A program made the translations under genes and the position numbers. From assembly GCA_947302715.1 (NCBI GenBank), contig CAMYVY010000001.1:124001-188000 (forward strand): a stretch of DNA of 64,000 nucleotides, given 5' to 3'. The notes beneath the pieces were generated by a model. That model was not told where the DNA came from. It did not search any database and was given only the letters and a program-made list of their open reading frames with translations. The stretch is from an uncultured Clostridia bacterium (GTDB lineage: Bacteria; Bacillota; Clostridia; Peptostreptococcales; Anaerovoracaceae). Each line of letters starts with the position of its first letter. The stretch's first letter is position 1. Below, one piece after another: positions 43,465-58,400 of the stretch.

Positions 43465-46400
43465 ATTGCTTGACGACTTGCTCGGCGTGCTTGACGGAGT
43501 GGTATTCGATGTTGGCTTCCAGTTCGCCGTGTATGTCACATTGCCTTCGTCATCCACTTCTCTGGTCCAACCATCAAAGATGTATCCATCCTTGATTGGG
43601 TCGGCAGGCGGTGTAGGCTCAGCTTCGCCATCGCGAATTGTGATCTTCGGCAAGTAGATGATATTGCCATCGCCGTCCACATAGGTTATCCATTTGGTAT
43701 CTGTCGGCTTTACCGGTGTCGGATCATCCGGCTTCTCTGGATCCGGATCGACAGGCTTAGGATTCTCTGCCCAGTTCGTCGTATATGTCACATTGCCGTC
43801 TTCATCAACCGTGCGAATCCAACCGTTAAATGTATAACCATCCTTGGTCGGAATTACAGGAGGCTCTGGCTCTGCTTCACCATCCTTAACAACAACCTTT
43901 GGCAGATAAATGGTGTTTCCATCAGAATCCACATAAGTTACCCAATGTGTTTTCTCCACAGGATCGTCCGGTCCAACCGGTGTCGGGTCATCCGGTTTCG
44001 AATTCTCAACCCAGCTGGCCGTATAGGTCACATTGCCATCGCCGTCCACGGTGCGAGTCCAACCGTTAAATGTGTATCCATCCTTAGTTGGATCTGCAGG
44101 CGGTGCAGGTTCAGATTCGCCATCCTTGATGCTTATTCTCTGAGTATAAGCTCTTCCATCGGAATCGACATACTGTACCCAGTGTGTGCTTTCAGGCTCC
44201 GAAGGAGTGGAGTTCTTAATCCATCTCGCAGTATATGTGACATTGCCGTCTTGATCCATCACGCGAGTCCAGCCACCGAAGGTATAGCCTTCCTTCACAG
44301 GATCTGCAGGAGATGCGGGTTCCGATTCACCAGGCTCAATCTCGACTTTCTCGAGGTATACCGTGCCATCAGAATCGACATACTGTACCCAATGTGTCTT
44401 TACCGGTGTCGGCGGAACATTTCCGCAATCGCTCTGATACTGAGCAACGTAGATCCAGTTTCCGCTCGGATCCCTGTAGAGCTGCCATCCCATAAACTGC
44501 ATATTGCTGTGCGATGGGTTGGTTTCAGGTGGCTCTGCTGTCGACGGATCGTCGGTCTCTACCTGCTTAATCACCATATTGCTTGCCTGTGGGTCGATGT
44601 ATGTGACTGTCTTGGTTTCGGTAACCACACTCGGTGTAGGTTCATTATACTTGGCAACCAAGATCCAATCACCGAATTCGTCCTTATTGGCAGCCCATCC
44701 GGTAAATGTCCATCCGGTATGGCTCGGATCCGCCGGGCTATCGGCACGACTATCAGCTTCAGCATCAGCCAAGTCTGCGGTATCGTACTTCGTCGCCTTG
44801 AGAATCATGCTTCCGGATGCAGCCTTCGGGTCAACGTATGTGACCTTGTAGGAGGTCTCTGTTATAACATCCGTCGTTTTCTCAACCCAATTTGCTGTAT
44901 ATTTTACATTACCGGAATCATCCACGGAACGTGTCCATCCACCGAATACATATCCGGACTTCGATGGGTTCTCAGGCTGCTGCGGCTCGTTGTCTCCCTT
45001 GATGATGGTGTTTTCCTGTACGGATACACCGTCAACTTCGTAGGATATGGTAATCGTCTGCTTGCCTTCCTCAGGAATCCACTTGGCCTTATAGGTTACA
45101 TTGCCATTTTCATCAGTAATGCGTTCCCATCCGCCGAATATGTAATTCTCGCGCGTCGGGTCAGCAGGCTGACCAGGCTCGTCAGAGCCTCTTTCAATCG
45201 TCTCGGATTCCTTCTTACCGGTTCCGTCGTTATAATCGTACGTTATGGTAATCTTTTCAGGGTCTACCACCGGTATCTTGGTATTCGTCACCGTGATTGT
45301 GATTGTATTTGTTGCTTCATCAAAGGTGCCGTCGGAAATCTCCGTAGTATATCCATCTACGGCATCTTCCTCAACCGTGTATGTAACCGGCTTGCCCGTT
45401 TCGACTGCAGCAAGACCGTTCCATGTGACAGTCAGGTCGGAACCGGTTGCGTCAGCCGCGATATACTTGGTCTGGCCCTCAACCTTCACAGGACCATATC
45501 CCTCGACTACCTTCATAAGGTGTAGTGCGACTTCCTTACGTCCGCTTGTATCATCGGAATCTCCGGCCCATACCTTTGTTACCTTAAGGGCAATCTTGTC
45601 GGAAGATGTACGGCTGTTTGTTACAATCAGCCTGTCTTCTTCTGTTCCTGCTCCACTTTCGGTACTGTTGGTTGACTGAGCAGTATAGCCATTCTCTGTA
45701 TATGTATCATATACTGTGTAAGTTATGGCCTCGCCCTGGCTTCCCGCTTTGTTCTTTGGAACGTTCTTGAAGGTTCCCTTCCAATCGTTCTCAGCGGTTA
45801 TTACCATGCTGTCAACCTCGGAACCGTCGGCATAGAGCAGAATCGTGATATGATCAGGACGTATTCCGTCCATATCATCATTGTCTGCCCATACCTTCTT
45901 CACGTAGAGATTCGTGGTATCAATGGCTCTGCCGTTAATGACCTTGAATTCTCCCGGTTCCACAGCCTCGACTATCGGATCATCATATCCAAGAGCCGAG
46001 TCAAGAGCCTTCTCCTTAACGGAGTAAAGAATTGCTTCTTCCGTAACTTCTCCGGTTTCCTGGTCAGTAACCTGTTCAACAACCGGGAGGTCACCCCAGG
46101 TGTATTCCCAAGCATCGGAAGCAGTCACAATCTGGCTATCAACAAGGACCTTCTCGGCATTTCCTACCTTCTTATAGAGCTCGTAAGTAATCTCTGTAGG
46201 ACGCTTGTTGTCTCTGTTGTTGTCGTCCTGCCAGTCCTTGGTCACCTTGATGGTGGATACAGGACCGACATACGTATTTGTAACCTCGAACTTGACTGCC
46301 TCTTCGGTGCTGTCAGAAGCCTCGCTCACATTGCTGGTATATCCGAACACCGCATCCTCGGTGACTGTCCATTCAAGCGGAGTAGCATCGTAGCAATGCT

Positions 46401-49400
46401 TCGGCAGGTCAGTCCATTCAGCGGTTCCGGTAGGCTCGCCTTCGGAATCCATGGTTATAGTCTTGGTTCCTCCATCGTAGACGATTCTTCCATCAAGGCT
46501 TCCATAGAGGTGGAGTTTGACATCCGTTCTCAGACTTGTATCCGGTTCAGATGCCTCATCCCATACCTTTGTAGCTTCAACCGATACGGTTTCCGGTGTA
46601 TAGCTGTTGGTTATGGTAGCTCCTGAGGTGGAGGTTGTATAGCTTACCGTGTATCCCTCAGATGTCTCTCCACCTTCTTCAAGAGGTTCTCCATCACTTA
46701 TTTCTCTTACGGAATAAGTGTAGTCATTTCCTGTGGAATCAGCCTGCGGGAGTCTATCGAAGCGATATGTCCAGTTGTTGCTTTCGCTGAGTTCCTGAGT
46801 CTTGTCGGAATCAGTCATCGCAGCTCCGTTCTGATAGAGCTGAACCGTTACAGATGAAGGTCTCTTGAAGTCCTGATTGTTGTTGTCATCCCAGACCTTA
46901 CGTACCGTGAACTCGTTAGTTCCACCGCTATGAACATTCGTTACAGTGAATCCAGAATCCATGTTGCCCGTAATTGTTGCAGTGTAGTTCTTAGGAGTAT
47001 TGGTCTCCTCGACACTGTATTCAATCTCGGTAGTTCCATCGGCAGCGTATTTCGGTACACCTGTCCATGTCGCTGTCATATTGGATTCATTGTTCGTACC
47101 CGATGCAATTCCGACTACCGGGTTAGTGACTCCATCAAGTGCTACTTTCTTCTTGGCTCCATCAATCGTCTGGTACAGAGTGAATGTAACTTCAGAACGA
47201 TCGGTCTTATGATCATCGTCACCTGACCATACCTTTGTAGCAGTGATATCTCTCACTTCTCCGGTATTGATGATTCTTCCGCCGTCGTACATAGCGTTAT
47301 TCAGGCTCGAAGAACCATTGTTGTATGTGACTTTGTACGCACCGATTGCAGCTTCCTTCACGCGATAGACGTATTCAGTCTTAGGTGAAGTCTTGGCATC
47401 GGCATACTTTGTAAGTCCGCTGATTGTGAAGGTATTATCACCATCGCTCCAATCAACGTGGTAATCGCTGCTTGGTACCTCTTCCCACTCAGCGTCAGGA
47501 GCGTCGATATTCGTTGCTCTTTCAACTGTGAAGGCATCTGCAAGTTCCACGCTGTTGTTGTGATAGAGACCACCGTCGAGCCAGACCTTGGTTCCGGTAA
47601 TCGATGTAGTATCATCGCTTGCGGAATACTTGTTGGTGAAGGTCATGGATGTTTCTGATGTGGAAGCTCCATCCTTCTTAACAAGTGTCCACGTTACATC
47701 AAGAACGCCGTCGCCGTCACTATCCTTTACCTTAGCCTCTACGGTGTACTTGGTCTCGTCATAGGTGATATCCCTCAGTCTTCCGCTATCCTCAGTAATC
47801 TCGAATGTGTACTTTCCGGCATTTTCGAAGGTGATTGCCGTCATAGTTACGGTTCCATCCTTCTTGTTGGTTCCGGTTGCACTCATTGAGGATGCATCAT
47901 CAAGGCATGTCATCGTGAAGGTGAATTCTTCTCCACCAAGCTCACGAGTATCTCCGGTTGCAACTTCGAGTACCTTGGTAATGTCAATCTGATCCGTTAC
48001 AGAAGATACATTGTACGCCTTGAATGTATTTGTTACATTGAGTCCATCATAGCTCGGCGTGTAATTCTCTTCATCGTAACCCGTCTCGGCTCCTACAGTG
48101 TAGATGTATTCATAGCCTTCAGAATCGTACTTGTCATACTTTCCGGCTGTGAATTTCTGTTCATCGGCATCATAGGTTCCGAACTTGTACTCTGCGTCTC
48201 CGGATTCAGCACTGAAGCTTCCTGTAATCACAGCTCCTTCGATCGCTTCTCTGTTTACACTTCCGCCATTGGTTGTGCTCTCACGATAGAGGGTCAAGCC
48301 AAGGTCACTGTTAGCATGCTCGGAATCCTCACCGCCAACCCAGGTCTTGGTACCTGTTAGTTCAGCTGTAGCTTCAAGCTTGTTCGTGATAGTTCCGCCA
48401 GTATAGAGTGCATCGGTCTTTTCAGACTCATTAAATCCTGTGGTTGCATCGTTATCAACATTCTTATATGTTGTCTTATAGTCACCGCCCAAGGATTTTT
48501 CGGTTACACGATATACGTATACATTACCGTCAGTATCCTTTTCAGGTATTCCGATTATCTTGAAGCTGTTACCGGTCCAATCGACATGCGCGCTGCTTAC
48601 TTCTTCCCAAGTTGAATCGTCCGTTACAGGTTCAATTGTGCGCTCAACAGTAAGCTTAATTTCTGTCGTATTGTCGTGAGACTTTCCACCATCAATCCAG
48701 GTCTTTGTACCTGTGAAGTTAGTTGTCTTATAGACATTTACAACAGTATATAGCGGGCCAACCGTTACATATGTTGGATCCTTGTAATTTGGTACAGTTT
48801 CTTCACTTACAGTGTACTTAATCGCACTTCCGTTGGCATCATATCTCGGAAGCACTCCTGTTTTTACCTGCCAGGTATGTTCTGCAGAAGTAGCATCACC
48901 GGATGTGAGCGTGAAGTCCTTGGTATAGATGAACTTATCGGCTGTACTATTCACATCATCCTTAGTGAATCCCTTATCATCTACCAAGGTCGTCATCTCG
49001 GTTCCTGCCTCAGCATTAAGTGTTACTGTGACTTCTTCAGGACGTGTTACGATTACAGTGCTGTCAGCATCAGTATCCACCCATACCTTTCTGATGGTTA
49101 GATTTGTGTCTGCTCCATAACTGTTAGTGAAGGTATTCTTATTATCTACCCATTCATAATCAGCAGTTATAGTCTTACCGCCATCGGCGCTCTTGACCTT
49201 GATCTTAAGTGTTAGCTCAGATGCGTCATAGAGCAAGTCATCGATAGTCTTTCCACCGTCAACCTCCGTGACAGTATATTCGAATACATCTTCACTATCG
49301 GAACTATTGGCTATGTCAGCCATCTTAATAGCTGCTGTTCCGGCATTATTGATATCCGCACCCGTAATTGTAATCGCAGGTAGCGTTATCCTGTATGTGT

Positions 49401-52400
49401 CTTCACCAGCAGTCGGCTTAATGGTTACATAGTCCGCAACCGGTCTTGGTGCTCCATCCTTTGGCGTAATAATGAACTTGAATTCATCACCGTCTTCGAA
49501 TGTACGTCCAACAATTGCCTTGTTCGCTGTCGGTGTAACAGTTGCAGTTACAGGCTTATGTGTGTTGGTTACTGTAATACCGGTATCGGAACTTCCGGTT
49601 ACGGAAGCAGTATAACTATCTACTACATCCGTACCTGTAGTTACTCCATTAATAGGTGTAACCTCTTCCACGGTATAAGTAATCTTCTTACCACCTTTAC
49701 CTGAAACAACAGCATATCTTGGCATATTGTTGAAGGTGATGACCTTGGTATTGCATGAAGTGGAATCCGGTGCCGACAAAATGCTCAATTCATCGGAATT
49801 CTCGGTCCATCCTATAGTGCTACCATCAGCAGCGGTTATATATGCTTCTTCCGGAAGCTCCGTAAGCTGAGTCTTTTCTGTCTCACCCTCTGCCTGCTGG
49901 TATAGCTTATAGCTAATTGCAGTTGGACGAAGTTCATCGACATCTCTTCCGTCATCCCAGACCTTGGTTACCGTGAAGCTTATCTTGTCTTCGCTATCCT
50001 TGTTGGTTACATCAAAGACGAGAGCGTTCTTGGTATCATTCCAGGTGCTTAAGAGTATCTGTCGGATGGACTTGTTGTCCTGAGCCTCATAATTCGGGTC
50101 ATTCAGATTTCCGCCTATCAAAGTCTCCGTAGCCGTATAATTATATGGAACACCATTGGCATCTGCATACGGCAGGTTAATCCATACCTTGGTCCAGGTG
50201 TCGGTATTTCCGTCAGCGGACTGACTATATGTGCCGCCGCTTGTTTCATTCTTGGCAGTTCCGACTGTCAAGGTCTGTGCAGCATCACCGGAGATTGCAG
50301 CCTGCTCAGATGGTAGTTCTATACCGTTCTGATAAAGCGTAATCTCGACACTCGTCGGACGCTGTCCGTCGTGGTTGTTGTTATCATCCCAGATCTTCTT
50401 AACATCAATGTTAATAAGCTGCGTATTTGTGATGGTGCCGTTAGCGTAGGCCTTATCGGTAACGGTGGACTCATCTTCTTCGCCATCGATGATATAGTCG
50501 AAGTACTCATCGGTAGTCGGGTCGTCCACATTGCTGTAGGCGGGATCGGCATAACCGGAAACCTTGCTCTCAACTACGTGGTAGATGATCCTGTTACCGC
50601 CCCAGCCATCGGGCTCTTCACCTGCGGCGTACTGCGGCAGTCCTTCCCATGTGACCGTATAGGTATTGTCATCATTATCCGTGACGTTAAGCTTGTCAGC
50701 GTAGTCGGAGGTAACGTCCTTGGTCTCGGCCGCTCCGCCAGTACCAAACGGTCCCGTTGCAAAGAGCTTCAGGTTTTCCTTATAAGCATCTGCACTCGGG
50801 CGTGGACCATCAGCCTCACCATTATCGACCCACTTCTTGGTGATGGTGAAGTCGGGGTTCAAGCTGTTTGTTACAGTTAAGAACTCAATGCTGCCACTCT
50901 TGGACTCGAAATCGAACAGAAGGTCTGTTACAGCTGCATCGCCCCGCATATAGGTGACGGTGTAGTTTTGCTTGGCGGCCTCGTCCGTAATCACTTCTTT
51001 CAAGCGGTAAGTGACAAGCTTGCCATCCTTATACGCAGGCAAGTACAGTGTGTTGTTGATATCCAGGCGGTCACCCGTAATACTGGAGCCAGCACGCCAT
51101 TCATTAATCGACACTCTGCCGTCGAGGCCATCGTTGTCTTCTACTTCTGCATTGGCAATCAAAGTCCACTCGCTATCCGATGCATTTTCCGGATTTTCGG
51201 AGGTGGTCTCGTAGAGGTACATCTTAGTCTTCAGCGGTTCAGGACGGATGCCCTTGGTATTATTGCCGTCAGCCCAATGCTTGATTACGAGCGGCTCGAG
51301 GACTTCCAGCTTGTTGGTGACAGTCTCGCCGTTAGCAGCCTTCTGAACTACTGTGCTCGCGCCGGCATCACTGGTCTTAGCTGTATCGGCATCACCTGTA
51401 GGAGCATCGCCTGATGCTGTAGCCCTGTAGTTCTGCGGAACAGTTTCCTTCCAGTAATATGTAATCGGACGGGATACCTGTTTAGCATCTGCACCCTCAT
51501 CCACTGTTACGAAGATATTCTTTGGTAGATTGGATACACTGTATTCCCACTTATTGCTGTCGGATGAAGAAGCATCGTCAGCAGAAATCACATGCTTGAT
51601 GGTATTTCCATTAGCATCGGTTTCTACCTTCTCAAACTTATCCACACCTTCTACGCTTGAGCCATCCTTATAGGTTCTCCAGAGTTCCATGGTGAGAGTA
51701 TCCGGACGCATACCTGTCTCGTTACTGTCATCTTCCCAAACCTTGGTAATGCTTGCAGAAGTAAGGTCCTCAGTATAGGTGTTCTTGACAGTGAAGCCCT
51801 TTACCTGGTCTCCCGAGATACATGGGGTATTGCTGTACTTGCCTGCAGTTCCTGCAGTAGCATATACACCGGTATTTCCGTCAGTTCCGTCAACTACTTC
51901 TTCTACTACATAGATTATGGCCTTGCCATTTTCTTCGAGCGGAAGATCAGTCCACTTACCTACCCATGTATTGGAATCAGTTGGTTCAAGCTCATTAGCA
52001 TGAGGATCTGTAGTAGTATCCTTTGTTCCATCAAGGACAAGATCCTTTATATCGGATCCACTTGTTCCACTTACAGGTGTCTTTGTGGTGCTGTATGCAC
52101 CCTTACCACTGTTAAGTGTGCTGTCCCATACATACTTGGAAAGCTTAAATGTAACGGATTCCGGACGTTTACCCTCGAGATTGCTGTCATCGCCCCAAAC
52201 CTTTGTTACCTTTACTTCATTAGTTGCAGGTGTCAGGGAGTTCTTGACATCAATCGTCTGTGGAGCATCCGGGTTCGAACCATCAAGTTCAAACTCCTTA
52301 GAACCACCATCTACGACCTTATAGTCAGCATCAGCAGTACTATCAAGAGCGTATGTCGTAGTGTAACCGGCTTCGCTTTCTTCGATGATAACATACTTAA

Positions 52401-55400
52401 TCTTGTTACCATCTTCATCGTAAACAGGGAGGTTATCCCATGTTGTACCGGTTGTCCAATGGTGTTCGTCTTGATCATCCTCTGAATTATAGGAAATCGT
52501 TCTATGGCCGACCTCAACCTGGACAGTCTCAGTTCCATCAGTCTTAGTTATTTCCTTATACAGATGGACCGTAACCTTATCTGGTCTAAATCCTGCCGCG
52601 TTCTGCGAATCATCCCATGTCTTGGTGACCTTGATGGAGTCCTTCTTGGTGGACGTGTTGGTGATGGTGTCGTCTGAAACCTTGATGGTGCGATAGCTTG
52701 GCTCGTAGTTCTCCAGCGAAGCGCTCTCCTCAATGCGGTAGACGTACTCGTTGCCCTTCGGGCCAACGGTATCGAATACCGGGTTGACCAATTCCGTAGT
52801 GGTTGTTTCTTCACTTGTCTCCGGGTCAACCGTAGTGGTGGTCTTAACCGCCTTTATGGTGTAGGTAGCATTGCCGGTTGCAGCACTCCAGACAACCTTG
52901 AGGTCGCGACCTGCATCGTCCTTGGTCAGTTCGACTTCCTTGTCTGCAACAGTCTTGCGGTAGATCTTAATACCAAGCTTGTCAGTGCCCTCGTCACCGG
53001 CTGCTGTGGCGTTCACGTGCTCAGAATCTTCGCCACCGACCCAGGTCTTGGTTCCCCTAATCGGAGTCTCCAATAGAGCTTCGTTGGTATATACAGGAAC
53101 AAAGTCACCTACCGGACGTCCGTCGTAGCTCACGGATGTGGTCACTGCGCCGTTACCGTCGTTCTGTGCGTAGATGGTCACCGTATGTGTCTCCGTGGTG
53201 TACTTGATATTGTCCTTTACATAATAGGTCTTAGCATTATTGCCCTCGCCCTCTGTGTAACTATCGGCACCATCAGGAATTTTCTCAGTGATGGTGTAGG
53301 TGAACCAACCCTTGGCTACATTGTCTGCCGGGTCAACCTTAAGGTTAGACAATTTGATGGTGATGGGATCGAATGCAGCGTTATATTCGTTCACTGACAC
53401 TGGTTCGGATGACTGCATCGTTGCCGTGGCAGTATTTGTCTCTGCTGTCACAGCGCTCGCACCCTCGCCCTCCGTCTTGGAAGGCATCGGGAAGATACGG
53501 TCTTCATCATCTGGATCGTATGGCGTGAATTCATCTTCGTCGCCGAGTTTGCTTTCCTTCTGCTCTATGACGAAGGTGAAGGTATCGCTCGATGTCCAAC
53601 CGCGGCCAATAAGCTGCTTGACCACATGCGGCGTTGCCGGTCCCTCAAGATCTTCTGGGAAGTTGGTGACGTAAAGCTTTGTCACACGATTCTCCGGCGT
53701 GATCCAAGCGCCGCTTGCATCCTTTTCTGGTCCGGTATGGAGTGGTTCCTCGGAATACTTTGCAACTTCTCCGCCACTACCGTCACTAATCATGGTGTCA
53801 ACGGTATCGTTGGCTGCATATGCAACATCGCTGTAGCGTGTATCAAAATGTCCCGTAGTCGTCTCGACCACACGGTAGTAGACCCACTTGTCATTTAGCT
53901 CGAGGTCGTCGTAGCCAAAGCTGCCGTCCGCAAGCGCCGGCATGTAGGCCGGGAGGTTGCTGAAGGTACGGGCATTATCATCATGGTTGTAATCGTAGAC
54001 CGTGATGTTCTGTGAAGCGTTGACACCTGTTATCCACTCTGTGCCTGCAACCGGTGTCCAGTCGTTCTCTGACGGATTTTCCTTTGTCGTCCACTGCAGT
54101 TCAAGCGTGATATCGGAGGATGCCGGAGCAGTCCATGCCTTCTCGATTTCCAGATCACGTCTGATCTTGTTTACAAAAGTAGCAATAGTTGCGTTTTCTC
54201 CAGTTTCCGGATCCTTGCGCTGCTTGCTCTCGGATGCATAGCGATCCTCAAAGATCTCCACATAGGAATCCAGTGTGCCGTCGCCATTGTCGATGACCGT
54301 CACGCGGGCATATTCCGTATCCGGATCTTTTACAAGATCCTCAACAGAGTTCTCGTTCTTGTCATCAAACTCGTCGGTCTCCTCGAGGGCGTACATGAAC
54401 CGGCCGTACTTCATGCCGGCAGGAACAACATTGCCCTTCGAGTCTTTGACCGCGTTCTCGCCGGTCTCCTCGCCCGAGGCGGTGCTGGTCAGCGAGTTGA
54501 GGTCGACCTTGATCTTGGGCATGGTGAGGGTCTGAATCTCTTGATTCGGATTCACGAACAAGCGCTTCACGTGCTCGCCATCGTGGTTGTGGATCGCGTG
54601 GCGCTGTTCAAGGCGTGCTTCACGGTCATTATGGTCCTGCGTTCCGATTTCCGGGAACTCGCTCGCATCCGCATCTGCGAAGGGAGCGCCCGCCATCGGG
54701 ATCATGACAAAGTCAAAGTTGTCGTCCGCTTTCCAGTCGCGGCCGAGGATGCGCTTTTCGACTTCGACAGCCACTTCCGTGCTCGCGCCGTAATAGTTGG
54801 TGTATACCGGCGTGAACTGCGTACCGGTTTCGATATCGCCCGGAGTCTTTTCATCGTATGCGATCTGCGTGACAAGTTCATTTGTGCGGTTTTCTCTGAC
54901 CTTTACATGAACTGTATGAACTGTTCCGTCGTATGTCACACCCAGATGCTTAAACTTCTTACCGGCATCGGTTGAAGCAGCAACTGCCTGCGCATAGGTT
55001 GTGTCTGATTCAGTCCCATCATCATTGAGCATGACAGCATCGGTAGGAATATCTTCCTTCATGAGATAGAAGAAGTCTCCCTGCATATGACCGGTCGTCG
55101 GATTATATACAAGGTCATCCATTGTATATGTGATGGAGCCGAAGCGTGCAAGACGTTCGCCGACGCCTACAACTTCTTCTGTGTCATTAGCGTAATCGTT
55201 TGACCTTGTCTTCTTTGCGGCCAGAGCCTTATCCGCAGCAGTGCTTTCAAGCTCTGTGGAAACCGGCGCTGCAGGCATATTTGGCTCTGCGTTGCCCGCT
55301 CCATCCTGCTTCAAGGCACTGTCGCTGATCCGCTTAACGATATTTGTGCCATCGTATTTATAGCCGTCAGCAACCTCTTCTGTCTCTGTGTTTTTAAGAT

Positions 55401-58400
55401 CGCCGGCTTTGTATGTGGTGGAGTCTACGGTCGTTTCGCTCTCATAATATGTGCCGATACCAATCGGTTCCAATGTGAACGTGTAACGATCCACTTCTTC
55501 ATTATCGGCATCTTTATCAAGCCAATCTCGTCCCATTAACTGTTTGACGGCAGCGATGTTCACCGTATTGGTTGCCGCAAGCTTATTCTTGATCGTGATG
55601 ACATGGTCACGCGCGTTATGAATACCCGTCCAGTCATCTACCCATTGATTCGCAACATCTGTCTTATACTGGGTCGTGTATGCTTCAGAGCCCGTTGCCT
55701 CGCGGACACGGTAAATGTACTGCCAGGTCTTACCGTTCTCATCCACTACGTGGAGCGGAAGATCTTCAAAGGTGTAACTCGGCGCATCCTCCCTGAGCGT
55801 CCACTGCGCTTCAGCAAATTGGGCAGGCGTAACAGTGCCGTCAGCTATCGCCCTTGCGGCATCTTTCTGCGTGTACTCAACCCCGTTAATGGTTGCCTTA
55901 TAGTAGTCGCCTCTGTCAAAAGTGTGCGTCTCGACAGGCTCCCACTCGTCGATATTCGAGGGAAGCTCGCCCGGGTTTTCAAGGTCTTCCACCTTATATC
56001 TGTTCAGGCGCACAACAGCATTGTCTGCAGGCTCTACAGGAACTTCCTGTCCGTTTTCATCCGTGCTTACCCAGATCTTCTTTACGACGATATCAGAGAC
56101 CTTTTCATTCTCAAAGTAAGCAGCATTGGCATATGCGTACCCGGAATCTGCTGCAGTCTTTCCTGCCTCGGCAATCTCTCCGGTCTCGGTATTGATGAGC
56201 ACTTTCGTTGCCGGTGCCGGTATCTTGCAGGCGGCATCGAGCCAGTACGTCTCTTCGATCTTCAGCGTTCCGTCCAGATTGTCTTCTGCAACCACCCTCA
56301 GATAGACACGTTTGCCGTCAAAGAGCAGATCATCGCCCTCTGCTGAGGAGTTGTCTTTGTTTTCAATCAGCTCATAGAGGAACGTTCCTTTGGCCTTTCC
56401 TCCGGAGCCGATTGAAAGGTCGGACAGCTTGATCCAGGTGGCTTTTTCGGTACGGACAGCCTTGGTCGCGCCCGAAGATGCCGTACTCGGGTCATAATCC
56501 GTGCCGCCATCCGCCTCTACATAGACGCCGCCTGCAGCAGCATCAACCGTCGCTGCGGCGGAATCGATCGTCGGCTCCGTAATGGCAGGATCATCACGCT
56601 CGGGTCGCAGAACAGACCCGGAAAGATTGATCACATCGAAGCTGAAGCTATCGCTTCCTGCATAGTCACGTCCATTGATATTTTTGATAATGTAGGCATG
56701 GACATACGCGGCCGCATCGTAGGTATTCGTGTAGACCGGCACCGCGCTCTGTTCAGAACTGCCGTCCCAATAGATTCCGGTGTTCAATTTACCACCGTCA
56801 TTGATGACGACCACCTTTAGCGTATGAATCTTTGCGACAAAACTATCGTCTGTGGATGTAGCATCCTCCACATAGGTGATACCCTTATCGTCAGTCTTTG
56901 ACGTAAGCTTATGGCCATCCGCATCAGCAACTTCATAGACAATGTAGTTGTACTCGATGGTCTGTCCCATCTGAACATCGTCAGTAGTGTATTCGATCGG
57001 TGTGAAGGTTACAGCCCGGCCGAGCGCGCCTACCTCTGTATTGGTCTCAACCGCACTGGCAACATCCCTGACGGTTTCCGTACCTTCGTGAAGGATGCGC
57101 GGAATCGGCACGTCATCCTTTGCGATCGTCTCACCGGAGACCGTGTTTTTACCGTCCACAGCCTCGATCCGGAAGAAGAATTCATCGTCATCCTGCCACT
57201 CGCGGCCCTGAAGTTCCTTGACAACATTGATGTTGGCAAACCCGTTGTCTTTGTGAACATTGGTATTGGTGACCGTGTAGTTGTCCGTCTGATCTGCTTC
57301 GAAGCGCTCACGCACAGTGGTCTCGAGAACGCGGTACAGATACTTATTGCCATTTTCATCGTACTTCGGCAAGCCTTCAAACACATGTGTTTCATCGTCA
57401 CCTGTGCTTGAATTCGCAAAGTGATCGGACACGAAGGTGTGGATCGCACGGGGAACCTCTTTCCAGCCCTCTATAAGCGTCGTCCCGTCAGAAGCATACG
57501 GACTCCATGTCTTTACTTTCTTCGGGTTTTCTGCCGTACTGGTAACACTGTCCACTTTCTTGATGGCACTGTCCACGAGATCAGCTTCCGGTGTGGCTGT
57601 GCGGAACAGCTGCAGCGTTACGTTCGCATTGGCGCCGTCCACCCAGATCTTTTTGACCGTGATGTTCAATGTCTCCACATTGGTGACGGTCACGGTTGCA
57701 GTCTCTTTTACATCGGAAGCATTCACAACAGCATTATTGCCGCTGTACTGGCTATCGTCCTTTTTCGTATATGCTGTGCTGTAGATCGGTGCAGCATAGC
57801 CCTGGATCTGCGTCTCGCGCACGGAATAAGTAATCTTCTTTCCGTTTTCGTAGACAGGAAGATCCAACCAGGTCTGAACCGTTGCATTGTCTTGTGTATC
57901 TGCTGTAATGGCCGGTACCTGGTCCACGATTGTAGTGGCGGTACTTCCCTCTACCTGTTTTTCCAGGGTCAATGTAGCATTTCCGCGCCGGCTCGGATCT
58001 GAATCGTCCCAATCCTTCATAACACTGATGTCAATGGTTTCAGGTGTATGGGTATTGGTGACGGTAACCCGGTTTGACGCAGCATCTTTCACCAGGGTGA
58101 TGGGTTGCGTATAGCTGTAGGTATCCGTGTATCCATCCGGTGCGCCGCCATCCCTTGGATCCATCATTTCCAGTACGGTATATTTTACGGGCTTGCCGTC
58201 CCGATACATCGGAAGGTTATCAAATGTGACCGTTCCGGCAACATTGTCATCGATCATGACCTTGCTGATACCGGTCATTGTCTTATCTTTACTATCTGTA
58301 TATCCTGTACCGTCAGTTTTCGGGAATACCGCACCGTTGGCAATCAGTTCAAACGGGATCTCTTCAACACGCAGTCCGTCCTGGTTGTTGTTATCGTGCC

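Noticed and set aside
43945..45525. A 526-codon open frame on the plus strand within the giant gene, and many similar long frames to 63.7 kb
   Set aside because: They are antisense shadows of the repetitive surface-protein gene: no ribosome-binding sites, no family resemblance, Cys/Arg/Ile-rich compositions typical of reverse frames.
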